Positions 44,486 to 54,709 of a DNA stretch of 64,000 nt are shown here, in pieces. The notes beneath the pieces are model-generated. The model was not told where the DNA came from, made no database searches, and worked only from the letters and a program-made list of their open reading frames with translations. The stretch is taken from NCBI RefSeq assembly GCF_002849615.1, contig NZ_PDNV01000006.1, positions 289,468 through 353,467 on the forward strand. The letters run 5' to 3'. Source of the stretch: Pollutimonas nitritireducens (GTDB taxonomy: Bacteria > Pseudomonadota > Gammaproteobacteria > Burkholderiales > Burkholderiaceae_B). A program made the position numbers and the translations under genes. Positions within the stretch are counted from its first letter, which is position 1. The number at the start of each line of letters is the position of its first letter.

Positions 44486-45010
44486 ATGAATGCGATTAAA
44501 TATATGCGGATGGGCAAGTCCGCCACGTACGCCTTGACGACAGTATTGCTCGCGGCGTGCACCAGCATGGCCGACCTGCCCGCTGGCGCGCCTTTGCATC
44601 AGGTGGTATCGGAATACGGCGAACCCAACTTTTCCTGTCCTGCTGCGAATGGTCGCAAACGACTGATCTGGACCATGCAACCCATGGGTCAATATGCCTG
44701 GGGCACCAACGTGGATCCCGCCGGCAACACCGACCGCGTTGAGCAATTGCTGAACGATGAACATTTCCGCGTGCTCGCTTCAGGCACATGGACACCGGAG
44801 CAGGTGCGATGCGAATTCGGGCCACCCGCCGAGATCGATAGCGTCGGCCTGCCCTCTTCCACGTCCATCATCTGGAGCTACCGCTACAGGCAGGCGGGCG
44901 CCTGGAACTCGCTGATGTACGTCTATTTTGGCAGCGACGGAGCCAGGGTCACGCGCTTTCACCCCGGCCCCGATCCCTTATACGAACGGGAAAATTTCTG
45001 GTTCGACTGA
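44486..45010 (+). CDS. Lipoprotein, SmpA/BamE-like fold possible
   Basis: Exported protein of 174 aa. The signal peptide ends in the lipobox LLAAC with the lipid-bearing Cys at residue 25 and Thr-Ser after it, predicting outer-membrane sorting. The body has two copies of a VxxEYGEPxxxC / VRCEFGPPAE pattern (residues 40-55 and 107-115), each like the G-P-turn of SmpA/BamE-type domains. Function is unknown. It is divergent from rpsO and convergent with pssA. Confidence 0.8.
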   Translation: MNAIKYMRMGKSATYALTTVLLAACTSMADLPAGAPLHQVVSEYGEPNFSCPAANGRKRLIWTMQPMGQYAWGTNVDPAGNTDRVEQLLNDEHFRVLASGTWTPEQVRCEFGPPAEIDSVGLPSSTSIIWSYRYRQAGAWNSLMYVYFGSDGARVTRFHPGPDPLYERENFWFD

Positions 45011-45041
45011 CGACGAATCGCTTGAGTCGCCGTGCCTGGAA

Positions 45042-45947
45042 TCAGAAGGGGTCGTGCCTGTCAGGTGGCTTCGGTGTGCTGTCGGGCGCTTGATCGGGCT
45101 GTTTCAACGAAGGGCTTTGCCGAGAATCGAAAGTATGTGTTGCACTGAACGCAGAGGGCGGCACGGCAAGGTCGTGATCATCAACGTTCGCGTGCCGCAT
45201 GCGCGTCAGTTCACGGGCTCGCCGCCAGCGCCACCCCATGATTACCCAACCCGATAGGCCATAGACGACAAATAGGCTGAACAGGACGATAGGCGGGTCG
45301 CTGGACACAAACACGAAAACCCCGACCAGGACGAGCAATACCCAGAACGGCACACTACGGCCGAGTGCAAAGCTCTTGCCACTGTAAAACGGTGCATTGG
45401 TAACCATCGCAATGCCGGCATAGACGGTAAATCCAAAAGACATCCATGCGATCGTGGCGGTTTCGAGGGCGAGTTTGTTGTCGACGGCCAGCCACAGGAA
45501 ACCGGCCACCAACGCCGCTGCGGCGGGACTTGGCAGGCCTTGAAAGAAGCGCTTGTCAACGACACCAATATTCGTATTGAAACGTGCCAAGCGCAGGGCC
45601 GCGCCCACGACGTAGATGAACGCGGCCAGCCAGCCCCAGCGACCCAGGCCTTGCAGGGACCATTCGTACATCACCAGCGCGGGCGCTATGCCAAAGGAGG
45701 TCATGTCAGACAAGGAATCGTATTGCTCGCCAAAGGCGGACTGCGTATTGGTCAGGCGGGCCACCCGCCCATCCATGCCGTCAAACACCATGGCCAGGAA
45801 GATGGCAATGGCGGCCATTTCGAACTTGCCGTTCATGGCCTGGACGACGGCATAGAACCCGGCGAAAAGATTCGCCGTGGTGAATGCGTTGGGGAGCAGA
45901 TAAATGCTGCGACGACGACGGGTCTCGTCCGGCGATAGATTGGTCAT
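45042..45947 (-). CDS. pssA: CDP-diacylglycerol-serine O-phosphatidyltransferase
   Basis: Membrane enzyme making phosphatidylserine, 301 aa. The CDP-alcohol phosphotransferase motif is complete: DGMDGRVARLTNTQSAFGEQ followed by YDSLSD. About eight hydrophobic segments follow, then a hydrophilic Pro-rich C-terminus. ATG 45947 is taken, with AAGG upstream; an in-frame TTG at 45968 overlaps psd. It is transcribed with psd, only 4 bp apart, giving the two-step route to phosphatidylethanolamine. Confidence 0.95.
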   Translation of the reverse strand: MTNLSPDETRRRRSIYLLPNAFTTANLFAGFYAVVQAMNGKFEMAAIAIFLAMVFDGMDGRVARLTNTQSAFGEQYDSLSDMTSFGIAPALVMYEWSLQGLGRWGWLAAFIYVVGAALRLARFNTNIGVVDKRFFQGLPSPAAAALVAGFLWLAVDNKLALETATIAWMSFGFTVYAGIAMVTNAPFYSGKSFALGRSVPFWVLLVLVGVFVFVSSDPPIVLFSLFVVYGLSGWVIMGWRWRRARELTRMRHANVDDHDLAVPPSAFSATHTFDSRQSPSLKQPDQAPDSTPKPPDRHDPF

Positions 45948-45951
45948 AGGC

Positions 45952-46623
45952 TTAACCTTGTGTGTCAACGGGACGATCGGGCAACTCAGCCAGTACGGTG
46001 CTGGTGGCTTGCACCTTGTCGCCTATTGCAACGCGAGGTCGCGACCCCAGCGGTAAATAGACATCGACCCGTGATCCGAAACGGATGAAACCGTAGCGTT
46101 GCCCAGCATAAAGCTGGTCGCCCGGCTTGATATAACAAAGTATGCGTTTGGCTACCAGGCCAGCCACCTGGACAGCAGTCACGACATGGCCGTGAGGGGT
46201 AAGCAATACAGTGGCATTGCGTTCGTTTTCAAGAGAAGCTTTGTCCAGCGACGCATTAAAAAACTGGCCAGCAAAATAGTTGACGGAAGTGACGCTGCCT
46301 TTCACCGGCGAGCGGTTGGAGTGGACATTGAACACGTTCATGAATACGCTGATCTTGATGGCATCGCGTTCGGCGTATGGGTCGCGGATTTCTTCGACCG
46401 CTACAACACGGCCATCTGCGGGCGAGAGTACATTGAGTTCGCCCTCGGGGGCGATGCGAGCCGGGTCGCGAAAAAACTGCAACACAAAAATCGATACTAT
46501 CCAGAACGGAATCGAGGCAGCGCCCGACCAGAAGCTGACAAGAATCGACACCAGCACGATACCGGCCAGGAAAGGCCAGCCTTCACGCGCAATAATAGGA
46601 TGGGGGTAAGGTGGTTTATTCAT
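45952..46623 (-). CDS. psd: Phosphatidylserine decarboxylase proenzyme
   Basis: Pyruvoyl-dependent decarboxylase of 223 aa, the short archaeal-type form. The self-cleavage Ser is in [14 protein letters not shown] near the C-terminus, and the His region is [18 protein letters not shown]. An N-terminal hydrophobic segment ([14 protein letters not shown]) anchors it. ATG 46623 is chosen because the family start [18 protein letters not shown] falls there. It is followed directly by pssA. Confidence 0.95.
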   Translation of the reverse strand: MNKPPYPHPIIAREGWPFLAGIVLVSILVSFWSGAASIPFWIVSIFVLQFFRDPARIAPEGELNVLSPADGRVVAVEEIRDPYAERDAIKISVFMNVFNVHSNRSPVKGSVTSVNYFAGQFFNASLDKASLENERNATVLLTPHGHVVTAVQVAGLVAKRILCYIKPGDQLYAGQRYGFIRFGSRVDVYLPLGSRPRVAIGDKVQATSTVLAELPDRPVDTQG

Positions 46624-46950
46624 CGTAAGTGGGAGAATAACCGAAATGCGTCCCCAGGTATGCCGCATTTCGATTGGAAGCGATCAATGTTGCCTTGGCC
46701 TGGAATATGGAACGAGGCATGCTGTCCAGGAACAAGCAAGTGGCGTGCCGTCCAGCATTGATAGCCAAGCGTTACGCCCACGCTGACACGAAATTCGCCT
46801 AGCTGGGGTGTTCTCGCCGATCATTGTTCCGCGCATTGAAACTCACACTCGTCTCGCCGCGCGTGGGGAAGTCTTCCCAGCTTTCAACTGAAGACGACAA
46901 TAATTGGTCAGTCGCGGCCGCGTCGCGTTAAACGACCGCGGTGTTCATTT
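46624..46950. other. Intergenic between ilvC and psd, nothing beyond promoter space
   Basis: About 330 bp with no supported gene. A short inverted repeat (GAAATGCG / CGCATTTC near 46,643-46,671) is close to the psd start. The promoter for psd-pssA should lie here. Confidence 0.45.
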
Positions 46951-46976
46951 GAAAAAAACGCCCTTGCGGGCGTTTT
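46951..46976 (-). terminator. Terminator of the ilvBNC operon
   Basis: Stem AACGCCC (46958-46964) with loop TTGC and GGGCGTT (46969-46975 region), T-rich on both sides, 28 bp past the ilvC stop. Confidence 0.8.
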
Positions 46977-47003
46977 CTGAACAGCGCACGATGTGAGTCG
47001 TGA

Positions 47004-48020
<1,017 letters not shown>

Positions 48021-48057
48021 TTAAGGTGCTCCAATACTTGAGGAATTGTTGTTTGAT

Positions 48058-48549
48058 TTAAAGCTTCAGGACCCGTTCTCCGCGGCCGATGCCGGATACG
48101 CCGGTACGCACGGTTTCCAGTATGGCGCTGCGGTCCAGGGCCCCGATAAAAGCCTCGATCTTACCTTGATCGCCGGTAAGCTCGATGGTGTAGACCTTAT
48201 CGGTCACATCGATGATGCGGCCGCGAAAGATATCGGCCATGCGTTTCATTTCTTCGCGCTCTTTGCCTACGGCACGCACCTTGATGAGCATAAGCTCGCG
48301 TTCGATGTGCGGTCCTTCGGACAAGTCCACGACCTTGACTACATCCACCAGGCGGTTCAAGTGCTTGGTGATCTGCTCGATGACTTCGTCGGAACCGGCG
48401 GTGACGATGGTCATGCGCGACAGTGTCGAGTCTTCGGTAGGGGCCACGGTCAGCGTTTCAATGTTGTAGCCACGCGCCGAGAAAAGCCCCACGACCCGTG
48501 ACAATGCTCCCGGTTCATTTTCCAGAAGGATAGAAATTACGTGTTTCAT
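48058..48549 (-). CDS. ilvN: Acetolactate synthase small (regulatory) subunit
   Basis: Regulatory subunit of 163 aa with an N-terminal ACT domain that binds valine: VISILLENEPGALSRVVGLF, SARGYNIETLTVAPTEDSTL. A C-terminal ALS_ss_C domain follows. It is often named ilvH in this group. It is placed 10 bp after the large subunit gene. Confidence 0.96.
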   Translation of the reverse strand: MKHVISILLENEPGALSRVVGLFSARGYNIETLTVAPTEDSTLSRMTIVTAGSDEVIEQITKHLNRLVDVVKVVDLSEGPHIERELMLIKVRAVGKEREEMKRMADIFRGRIIDVTDKVYTIELTGDQGKIEAFIGALDRSAILETVRTGVSGIGRGERVLKL

Positions 48550-48559
48550 GTTTCTTTCC

Positions 48560-50281
48560 TTATAAGTCTTCAGAACCGAGCAACATTTCGGTCAGGCCGC
48601 GGCCGGCTTTTACCATGGGCCACACGTTTTCAGTCTGGTCCGTGATGAAGTCCATGAACACGAGCCTGTCTTTGTACTGGGTGAACGCCTCGCGGATGGC
48701 CGGCTCGACGTCGGCTGGCTTGTCGATCCGCATACCCACGTGACCATAGCTTTCGACAAGCTTCACGAAGTCAGGCAAGGCATCTACGTAGGACTCAGAG
48801 TAGCGCGAACCGTATTCAATCTGCTGCCACTGGCGCACCATGCCCAGGTACCGGTTGTTCAGGCAAAGTACCTTGGGTGTGAGGTGGTATTGCTTGCAGG
48901 TGGAAAGCTCCTGGATGTTCATCTGTATCGACGCCTCTCCCGTGATCACGGCGATCTGGCTATCTGGATTGGCCATCTGCACGCCCATGGCATATGGCAG
49001 GCCTACGCCCATGGTGCCCAGACCGCCCGAATTGATCCAGCGTCTCGGCTGGTCGAAGCGATAATACTGGGCAGCCCACATTTGGTGCTGGCCGACGTCC
49101 GACGTAACGAATGCATCGCCGTGAGTGACTTCCCACAGCTTTTCGACCACATACTGCGGCTTGATGAGTGTGTCGGAATTCTGATAGACGAGGCACTGCT
49201 TGCCGCGCCATTCGTTGATCTGTTGCCACCACTTGGCCACGCCCGCCTTGTTGGGCGTCGTCTCGGCAGCCGCCTGGACATACAGTGCATTGAGTTCCTG
49301 CAATACATCCTTGACGTTGCCGACTATCGGCACATCGACACGCACGCGCTTGGAAATGGATGAAGGATCGATATCGATATGCACGATCTTCCGGGGGTTC
49401 TGCGAAAAATGCTTGGGATTGCCGATTACCCGGTCGTCGAAACGAGCGCCCACGGCTATCAGCACATCACAGTGCTGCATGGCCATATTGGCTTCGTAGG
49501 TACCGTGCATGCCCGGCATTCCAACGAATTTATCGTCGCTGGCCGGATATGCCCCCAAACCCATGAGCGTATTGGTGCAAGGCGCGCCTGTTAACTGCAC
49601 CAATTGGCGCAGTTCAGTCGCGGCATCTGACAACACCACGCCACCGCCGGAGTAGATCATGGGGCGTTCAGCTGTCAAAAGCATTTGTACAGCTTTCTTG
49701 ATCTGACCCTGATGTCCCTTCACCACCGGTGCGTACGAACGCATTTTTACTTCACCGCGTGGCGGCGCGTACTTGCAGGTGGCAATGGTGATGTCTTTGG
49801 GGATATCCACCAGCACGGGTCCGGGACGACCGGTCTTGGCGATGTAGAAGGCGCGACGCATGGTTTCAGCCAGATCCTTGACGTCGCGCACCAGGAAGTT
49901 GTGCTTGACGCAAGGCCGGGTGATGCCAACCGTATCGCATTCCTGGAAAGCATCCTCGCCGATGGCATGGCTGGGTACCTGACCGCTGATGATCACCATG
50001 GGAATGGAGTCCATGTATGCGGTGGCGATGCCCGTTACCGCATTGGTCAGTCCGGGGCCACTGGTGACCAGCGCCACACCGATCTTGTCCGACGAGCGCG
50101 AATAGGCATCGGCCGCGTGCACGGCGGCTTGCTCGTGACGGACGAGAATGTGCTTGAAATTTTCTTGCTTGTAGATTGCGTCGTAGATGTACAGTACCGC
50201 GCCGCCGGGATAACCAAACACGTGGTCAACGCCCTGTTCGGCAAGGCAACGCACGACGATATCGGCGCCATTGAGTTCCAT
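48560..50281 (-). CDS. ilvB: Acetolactate synthase large subunit
   Basis: ThDP- and FAD-dependent enzyme of 573 aa condensing two pyruvates, or pyruvate with 2-oxobutyrate. The N-terminal FGYPGGAVLYIYDAI and HEQAAVHAADAYSR contain the catalytic Glu. The ThDP motif reads VITGEASIQMNIQEL, ending with NNRYLGMVRQWQ. The usual GDGS of the ThDP/Mg site is GEAS here. It is often named ilvI in related genomes. It is first in ilvBNC. Confidence 0.96.
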   Translation of the reverse strand: MELNGADIVVRCLAEQGVDHVFGYPGGAVLYIYDAIYKQENFKHILVRHEQAAVHAADAYSRSSDKIGVALVTSGPGLTNAVTGIATAYMDSIPMVIISGQVPSHAIGEDAFQECDTVGITRPCVKHNFLVRDVKDLAETMRRAFYIAKTGRPGPVLVDIPKDITIATCKYAPPRGEVKMRSYAPVVKGHQGQIKKAVQMLLTAERPMIYSGGGVVLSDAATELRQLVQLTGAPCTNTLMGLGAYPASDDKFVGMPGMHGTYEANMAMQHCDVLIAVGARFDDRVIGNPKHFSQNPRKIVHIDIDPSSISKRVRVDVPIVGNVKDVLQELNALYVQAAAETTPNKAGVAKWWQQINEWRGKQCLVYQNSDTLIKPQYVVEKLWEVTHGDAFVTSDVGQHQMWAAQYYRFDQPRRWINSGGLGTMGVGLPYAMGVQMANPDSQIAVITGEASIQMNIQELSTCKQYHLTPKVLCLNNRYLGMVRQWQQIEYGSRYSESYVDALPDFVKLVESYGHVGMRIDKPADVEPAIREAFTQYKDRLVFMDFITDQTENVWPMVKAGRGLTEMLLGSEDL

Positions 50282-50628
50282 TATGTATTCCTTTCGTAAC
50301 CGGTACTGGAATTCCGACTGGCCATAAGACCCGAGCCTGTATCGTTTACAGCAACATGACCTGGCGCTTTATGGCTCACGGAGCCATGCCACCCAGACAC
50401 CTTGCCGAACCGACTTGAACTCGTCGAAACGCAGCACGAGCGTTCTGTGAACGCGGGAGGTAGAACGGAAGCTTTGGCAACACACGCTTGTGGCGCGGCC
50501 AACAGCAAAGTATTACAGGCGCAAAAAACCGGGCGGATAACCCGGAACAACGTAGCCTTTTGTGATCTGCCACGGATAGCAAGGCAGATCAACGTGCCAC
50601 TTTACCGCGTTGGCGCAGCCGAGGCAAA
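50282..50628. promoter_or_regulatory. ilvB upstream region with two stem-loops
   Basis: It contains the hairpin terminator at 50523-50547 and, before it on the minus strand, a second inverted repeat GATCTGCC / GGCAGATC (50564-50571 and 50583-50590). I find no leader peptide rich in Val, Leu or Ile between the hairpins and ilvB. Confidence 0.4.
50523..50547 (-). terminator. Hairpin terminator upstream of ilvB
   Basis: On the minus strand CCGGG-TTATCCG-CCCGG is followed by six T's. It lies about 80 bp after the TetR stop and 240 bp before ilvB, so it either ends the liv-tetR transcript or acts as an attenuator in an ilvB leader. Confidence 0.75.
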
Positions 50629-51321
50629 TCATGCAGGCCGAGTGAGATAGTTTTCCAATATATCGCCGACAAATTCGGCATATTGGGTGACATCCGTGCC
50701 CTGGTTGTTGTATTTGCGCCGTTTCAGATACCAGTCCTGCATCATGGCTTTGCACAGAGACGCCAATAGCTTGGCGTTTACACTGCGAAAGACATCGGCT
50801 TTGATGCCTTCTTGAATAATTCCGAAAATAATGTCCTCTACTTCAAGCTCGACGGATATGGCTTCTTTCTTGTGCTTTTCAGGGAGGCTCTTGGTTTCCA
50901 TGAAAGAAAAATAAAACCATGGCTGCATCAACTCGCTAAGGTACACATGCGCCTTCACCGCGGCAAGCAATTTGTCCCGCGGTGAAGTGACCTCTTGTGT
51001 ATAGGCAAGCATGGTGCGTCGGGTCAGCAGAAACCCATGGCTCTGAATCAAATAGATCAGGTCGTCTTTGCTTTTAATATACGCATACAGCCCGCCTATG
51101 CTGAAGCCAGAATCCGCGCACAGGTCGCGCAGGGACATCGCATGGAAGCCCTTCCTGCCCGTCAGCCGCAGGGTGGAATCAATGATCCGCACCAGATTGC
51201 TTACGGCGACATGCTCTTTCTTTATGCGGATCAGCTCTCTGTTCTTGTGATACAGCTCGCGGCAAATTTCGACTTTAGACAAGCTAAGCTCGATCTTGAA
51301 CGATTCAAAATCAGCAATCAT
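50629..51321 (-). CDS. TetR-family transcriptional regulator
   Basis: Regulator of 230 aa. An unusual 30-residue N-terminal extension precedes the TetR helix-turn-helix (IIDSTLRLTGRKGFHAMSLR, DLCADSGFSIGGLYAYIKSK). The C-terminal helical ligand domain is of the type common in fatty acid and CoA-ester sensors. It lies 25 bp after livF and is probably co-transcribed with the transporter. It is a candidate for binding the tandem palindromes at 61062-61112. Confidence 0.88.
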   Translation of the reverse strand: MIADFESFKIELSLSKVEICRELYHKNRELIRIKKEHVAVSNLVRIIDSTLRLTGRKGFHAMSLRDLCADSGFSIGGLYAYIKSKDDLIYLIQSHGFLLTRRTMLAYTQEVTSPRDKLLAAVKAHVYLSELMQPWFYFSFMETKSLPEKHKKEAISVELEVEDIIFGIIQEGIKADVFRSVNAKLLASLCKAMMQDWYLKRRKYNNQGTDVTQYAEFVGDILENYLTRPA

Positions 51322-51346
51322 GTACTACTCCACCCCCATAGGTCGT

Positions 51347-52051
51347 TCACGCCACCGACAAGTAGCGATGCTGCGTCTCGATATCGTTGATCAGCGCCTG
51401 GCTGCTGGCCTCATGGACAATCATGCCCTTTTCGAGAATATAAGCTCGCTGTGCATGCTTGAGGGCAAAGTGTACGCTTTGATCGGTGAACAGAATTGTG
51501 GTGGTCCTGGATAACTGGTCTATCAGTGCGCCGATTTGCTTGACGATGACAGGGGCCAGACCTTCATTGGGCTCATCCAGCAAAAGCAGCAAGGGTTCGC
51601 TCATCAAGGACCTCGCCACGGCCAGCATCTGCTGCTGGCCGCCTGACAAGGTGCTACCGTCCTGACCGGCAAGTTCGCCGAGCATGGGATATTCGTCGAA
51701 AATGCGCTCGATGGTCCACTGGCGCGTGACACCCGGTCTGCTGTACTCGGCAATTTCCAGGTTTTCGCGGACGCTGAGGCCAGGAAAAATTCGACGGTCT
51801 TCCGGAACCAGCCCTATGCCCGCGCGGGCATTCCGGTAAGCCGGCTGACCCGTGATGTCGCGGCCCTTGAACGTTACCCGGCCCCTGCGCGGCGCCGACA
51901 AGCCGATGATGCTGCGCAAGGTGGTGCTTTTGCCGGCGCCGTTGCGGCCCAGCAGGCAGACCGTTTCACCCTCTTCAAGATTTAATGAAATACCCTGTAG
52001 GGCGTGGCTTTCACCATAGTAGGTATGAATGTTGTCGACTTCAAGAATCAT
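51347..52051 (-). CDS. livF: Branched-chain-type ABC transporter ATP-binding protein LivF
   Basis: ATPase subunit of 234 aa. Walker A is LLGRNGAGKSTT, the signature is LSGGQQQMLAVARSL and Walker B is LLLLDEPNEGLAP. The N-terminal IHTYYGESHALQGISL is typical of LivF rather than LivG. ATG 52051 overlaps livG by 4 bp. It is the last transporter gene of the operon before tetR. It probably imports an organic acid rather than an amino acid, given the catabolic context. Confidence 0.93.
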   Translation of the reverse strand: MILEVDNIHTYYGESHALQGISLNLEEGETVCLLGRNGAGKSTTLRSIIGLSAPRRGRVTFKGRDITGQPAYRNARAGIGLVPEDRRIFPGLSVRENLEIAEYSRPGVTRQWTIERIFDEYPMLGELAGQDGSTLSGGQQQMLAVARSLMSEPLLLLLDEPNEGLAPVIVKQIGALIDQLSRTTTILFTDQSVHFALKHAQRAYILEKGMIVHEASSQALINDIETQHRYLSVA

Positions 52052-52818
52052 GGTGCGATTTCCTCTTCTGCGTCACCCAGGTAGGCCCGCCTGACTTCCG
52101 GATGCATCTTGACTTCCTGAGGCGTACCCAGGACCAGCGACTGGCCGCGGTGCATGACCAGAACCCGATCCGCCACGTCGAACACCACCCCCATATCGTG
52201 CTCGGTGATGAGAAATGTGTAATCTCCGGTGGCCGCCAATGACTTGACCAAAGCCGTAACCCGATGCGTTTCATCGGGCGTCATTCCGGCAGTGGGCTCA
52301 TCCAACAACACCAAATGCGGCCGAGTTGCCAGCACCATTGCAATTTCCACCAGTCGCTTGTCGCCATAGCTGATGACGCCGGCACGCCTCACAGCCAAGT
52401 CCGTGAGTGAAAGACGTTCCAGCAACATATCTGCCTCTTGTTGGATGGGCCGATTGCGTGATGCAATGTTGTACCAGCGCCGGCTGTCGCCGTGGTAGGC
52501 CGTGAGCGCAACCTCGATGTTCTCGCGTACGGTCATTTCGTTGAAGATATTATTGATCTGAAAAGAACGCGATACGCCCATGCGACTGATACGGTGGGGA
52601 GGCAAGCCGGTGATGTCCTGGGCTTCAAATGTTACTTTGCCCGAACTGGGCGTCATGCGGCCCGACAACATGTTGTAAAACGTAGTCTTACCGGCGCCAT
52701 TTGGGCCGATGATGGCCAGGGTTTCGTGGGGCAGAACATCCACCGATACGTCGAGTACGGCTGCCACGCCACCGAAACGTTTGGTTAGATGGCTGACTTG
52801 CAGGATAGGTTGAGTCAT
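52048..52818 (-). CDS. livG: Branched-chain-type ABC transporter ATP-binding protein LivG
   Basis: Second ATPase subunit, 256 aa. It has LTKRFGGVAAVLDVSVDV, Walker A IIGPNGAGKTTFYN and Walker B VLLDEPTAGMTPDETHRV. The signature is degenerate: SYGDKRLVEIAM replaces LSxGxQ, as is usual for LivG. ATG 52818 overlaps the livM stop by 4 bp; longer in-frame options lie inside livM. Confidence 0.93.
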   Translation of the reverse strand: MTQPILQVSHLTKRFGGVAAVLDVSVDVLPHETLAIIGPNGAGKTTFYNMLSGRMTPSSGKVTFEAQDITGLPPHRISRMGVSRSFQINNIFNEMTVRENIEVALTAYHGDSRRWYNIASRNRPIQQEADMLLERLSLTDLAVRRAGVISYGDKRLVEIAMVLATRPHLVLLDEPTAGMTPDETHRVTALVKSLAATGDYTFLITEHDMGVVFDVADRVLVMHRGQSLVLGTPQEVKMHPEVRRAYLGDAEEEIAP

Positions 52819-53759
52819 TTTCGCTCCTGCAGCCAGTCGAGAAATGTGCCCAGCACCCCTCTTCTGAAAAACATCACCATCAGTGCCAGGATAATACCCA
52901 GCACCAGCATCCATGCATGGGTCATGCTGGTAATCCAGGTTTCCAGCAACACGAACATGGCGGCGCCAAAGTACGGCCCGAGGAAATAACCGGTTCCGCC
53001 CAGTATGGACATGAGCACGGGCTCAGCCGACATGGACCAATGCACAAGTTCAGGACTGGCAATTCGTAGGAATGGCGCCATCAGTCCGCCAGCCAGGCCT
53101 GCAAACGCGCCAGAAATCGTGAACGCCGCCAGGCGATAGCTCTTGACGTTGAGTCCGCAAAATGCCACACGCTCCGGATTTTGTCGAATGGCTCGCAGAA
53201 TAAGACCGAAGGATGAGCGGCAGATCAAGTACAGGAATGCGGTGGCGAGCACCACAATGACCAGAACGACATGGTAGTACACGCTGGGATTGGCCAGCGC
53301 AAGATCGAAACCCAGCCCCAGCGAGTTTACGCGGAATCCCGCTATTCCATCGCTGCCATTGGTCACCGACCGCCACTGATGCACTACGGCAAATACCATC
53401 ATGCCAAAGGCGAGGGTTAACATGGAAAAATAGACTTCATTAAGCCGGACGCTGAAAAAGCCGATGATCAGGGCCAGGACGGCACCGGCCATTATGGCCA
53501 CCAGCAAGCAGGCCAACAGCGGCCATTGTGCTCCTTGCAATAGCAGGGCCGTGGCATAGGAACCGACACCAAAAAAGGCGGCATGCCCGAAACTGAGCAT
53601 GCCCGTATAACCGAAGATCAAGTTGAAGCTAGCGGCGAACAGGCCCAGTATCAGGATCTCGGTAACAATAAAAATATAGAAGTAAGGCGTAATCCAGGGC
53701 AAGGCGGCCAACACGAGCAACAGCAATGCCAGGACGAAGGGTAGCGGTCGGTTCCTCAT
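52815..53759 (-). CDS. livM: Branched-chain-type ABC transporter permease LivM
   Basis: Inner-membrane permease of 314 aa with about eight to ten hydrophobic segments. Family landmarks are YTGMLSFGHAAFFGVGSYAT and ILRAIRQNPERVAFCGLNVK, the EAA-like loop that contacts the ATPase. It is coupled to livH by a 4-bp overlap. Confidence 0.94.
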   Translation of the reverse strand: MRNRPLPFVLALLLLVLAALPWITPYFYIFIVTEILILGLFAASFNLIFGYTGMLSFGHAAFFGVGSYATALLLQGAQWPLLACLLVAIMAGAVLALIIGFFSVRLNEVYFSMLTLAFGMMVFAVVHQWRSVTNGSDGIAGFRVNSLGLGFDLALANPSVYYHVVLVIVVLATAFLYLICRSSFGLILRAIRQNPERVAFCGLNVKSYRLAAFTISGAFAGLAGGLMAPFLRIASPELVHWSMSAEPVLMSILGGTGYFLGPYFGAAMFVLLETWITSMTHAWMLVLGIILALMVMFFRRGVLGTFLDWLQERK

Positions 53760-54628
53760 GTGGACGCCCCTTTGCCCATCAGTCCATGCGGCTTAAGCAA
53801 CAGTACAATAGCCATACCCACGAAAGGCAGGATCAGGTTGACGTCGGGAAAGAAACGGCCGCCGAAGCCATAGATCAGGCCCAGGATGATCGCGCCCAGC
53901 AGCGTGCCCGGGAAACTGCCAAGGCCACCGATGACCACGACAATAAAGCTCTCGATGATGATCTTGTCGCCCATCCCCGGATCAATGGCACGCATGGGTG
54001 CCGCAACGACGCCACCCACCGCTGCCAGCCAGGCGCCAAAGGCAAACACCCCTGTGATGACAAGCTTGGTGTTGATGCAGAGCACCTGTGCCATGTCGCG
54101 GTCGAGCGCCGCCGCGCGCATGATCTTGCCGACCCGGGTGCGATTGAACAAGAACCATAGCGCGCAAACGAAAATTAGTCCTACCGCCACGACGAACAGG
54201 CTGTAAATCGGGTAGGTGACTCCCCCGGGAAGTGCGGCCGTGCCCTGCAGCAATGGGGGTGGATCGATCACGTGTATACCGGTGCCCCACACCAGGCGCA
54301 CCGATTCGTTCAGTATCAACAGCAAGGCAAAGGTGAGCAGCAGGCTGTCGGAAATTTCGCGCTGGTAAATGAAACGCAACATGATCCGGTCGATGAGCAC
54401 TGCCAATGCAGCGACACACAAGGGAGCAACCAACAACGTAAGCCAGAATGACATGCCCAACAGCGTCATGCAGGTATAGGCAAGATACGCGCCCAGCATA
54501 TACAACGCGCCATGGGCAAAGTTGATGACATTCAACACTCCAAAGACAATATTCAATCCAACCGCGATGACAAACAGCAGCAGGCCGATATCAAGGCTGT
54601 TGAGCAAAGCCATGCCTAAACTGCTCAT
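53756..54628 (-). CDS. livH: Branched-chain-type ABC transporter permease LivH
   Basis: Permease of 290 aa, about eight membrane segments. Landmarks are FGVLNVINFAHGALYMLGAY (the LivH signature), MRAAALDRDMAQVLCINTKL (ATPase contact loop) and VVIGGLGSFPGTLLGAIILG. It follows the substrate-binding protein gene after 81 bp. Confidence 0.94.
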   Translation of the reverse strand: MSSLGMALLNSLDIGLLLFVIAVGLNIVFGVLNVINFAHGALYMLGAYLAYTCMTLLGMSFWLTLLVAPLCVAALAVLIDRIMLRFIYQREISDSLLLTFALLLILNESVRLVWGTGIHVIDPPPLLQGTAALPGGVTYPIYSLFVVAVGLIFVCALWFLFNRTRVGKIMRAAALDRDMAQVLCINTKLVITGVFAFGAWLAAVGGVVAAPMRAIDPGMGDKIIIESFIVVVIGGLGSFPGTLLGAIILGLIYGFGGRFFPDVNLILPFVGMAIVLLLKPHGLMGKGAST

Positions 54629-54709
54629 GGTATTTCCCCCTTATTTACACACACCGCCCGGTGCCGAAGCGCCGGGCGGAATTGATGCACTTGGCAATTC
54701 CTGAATCTG

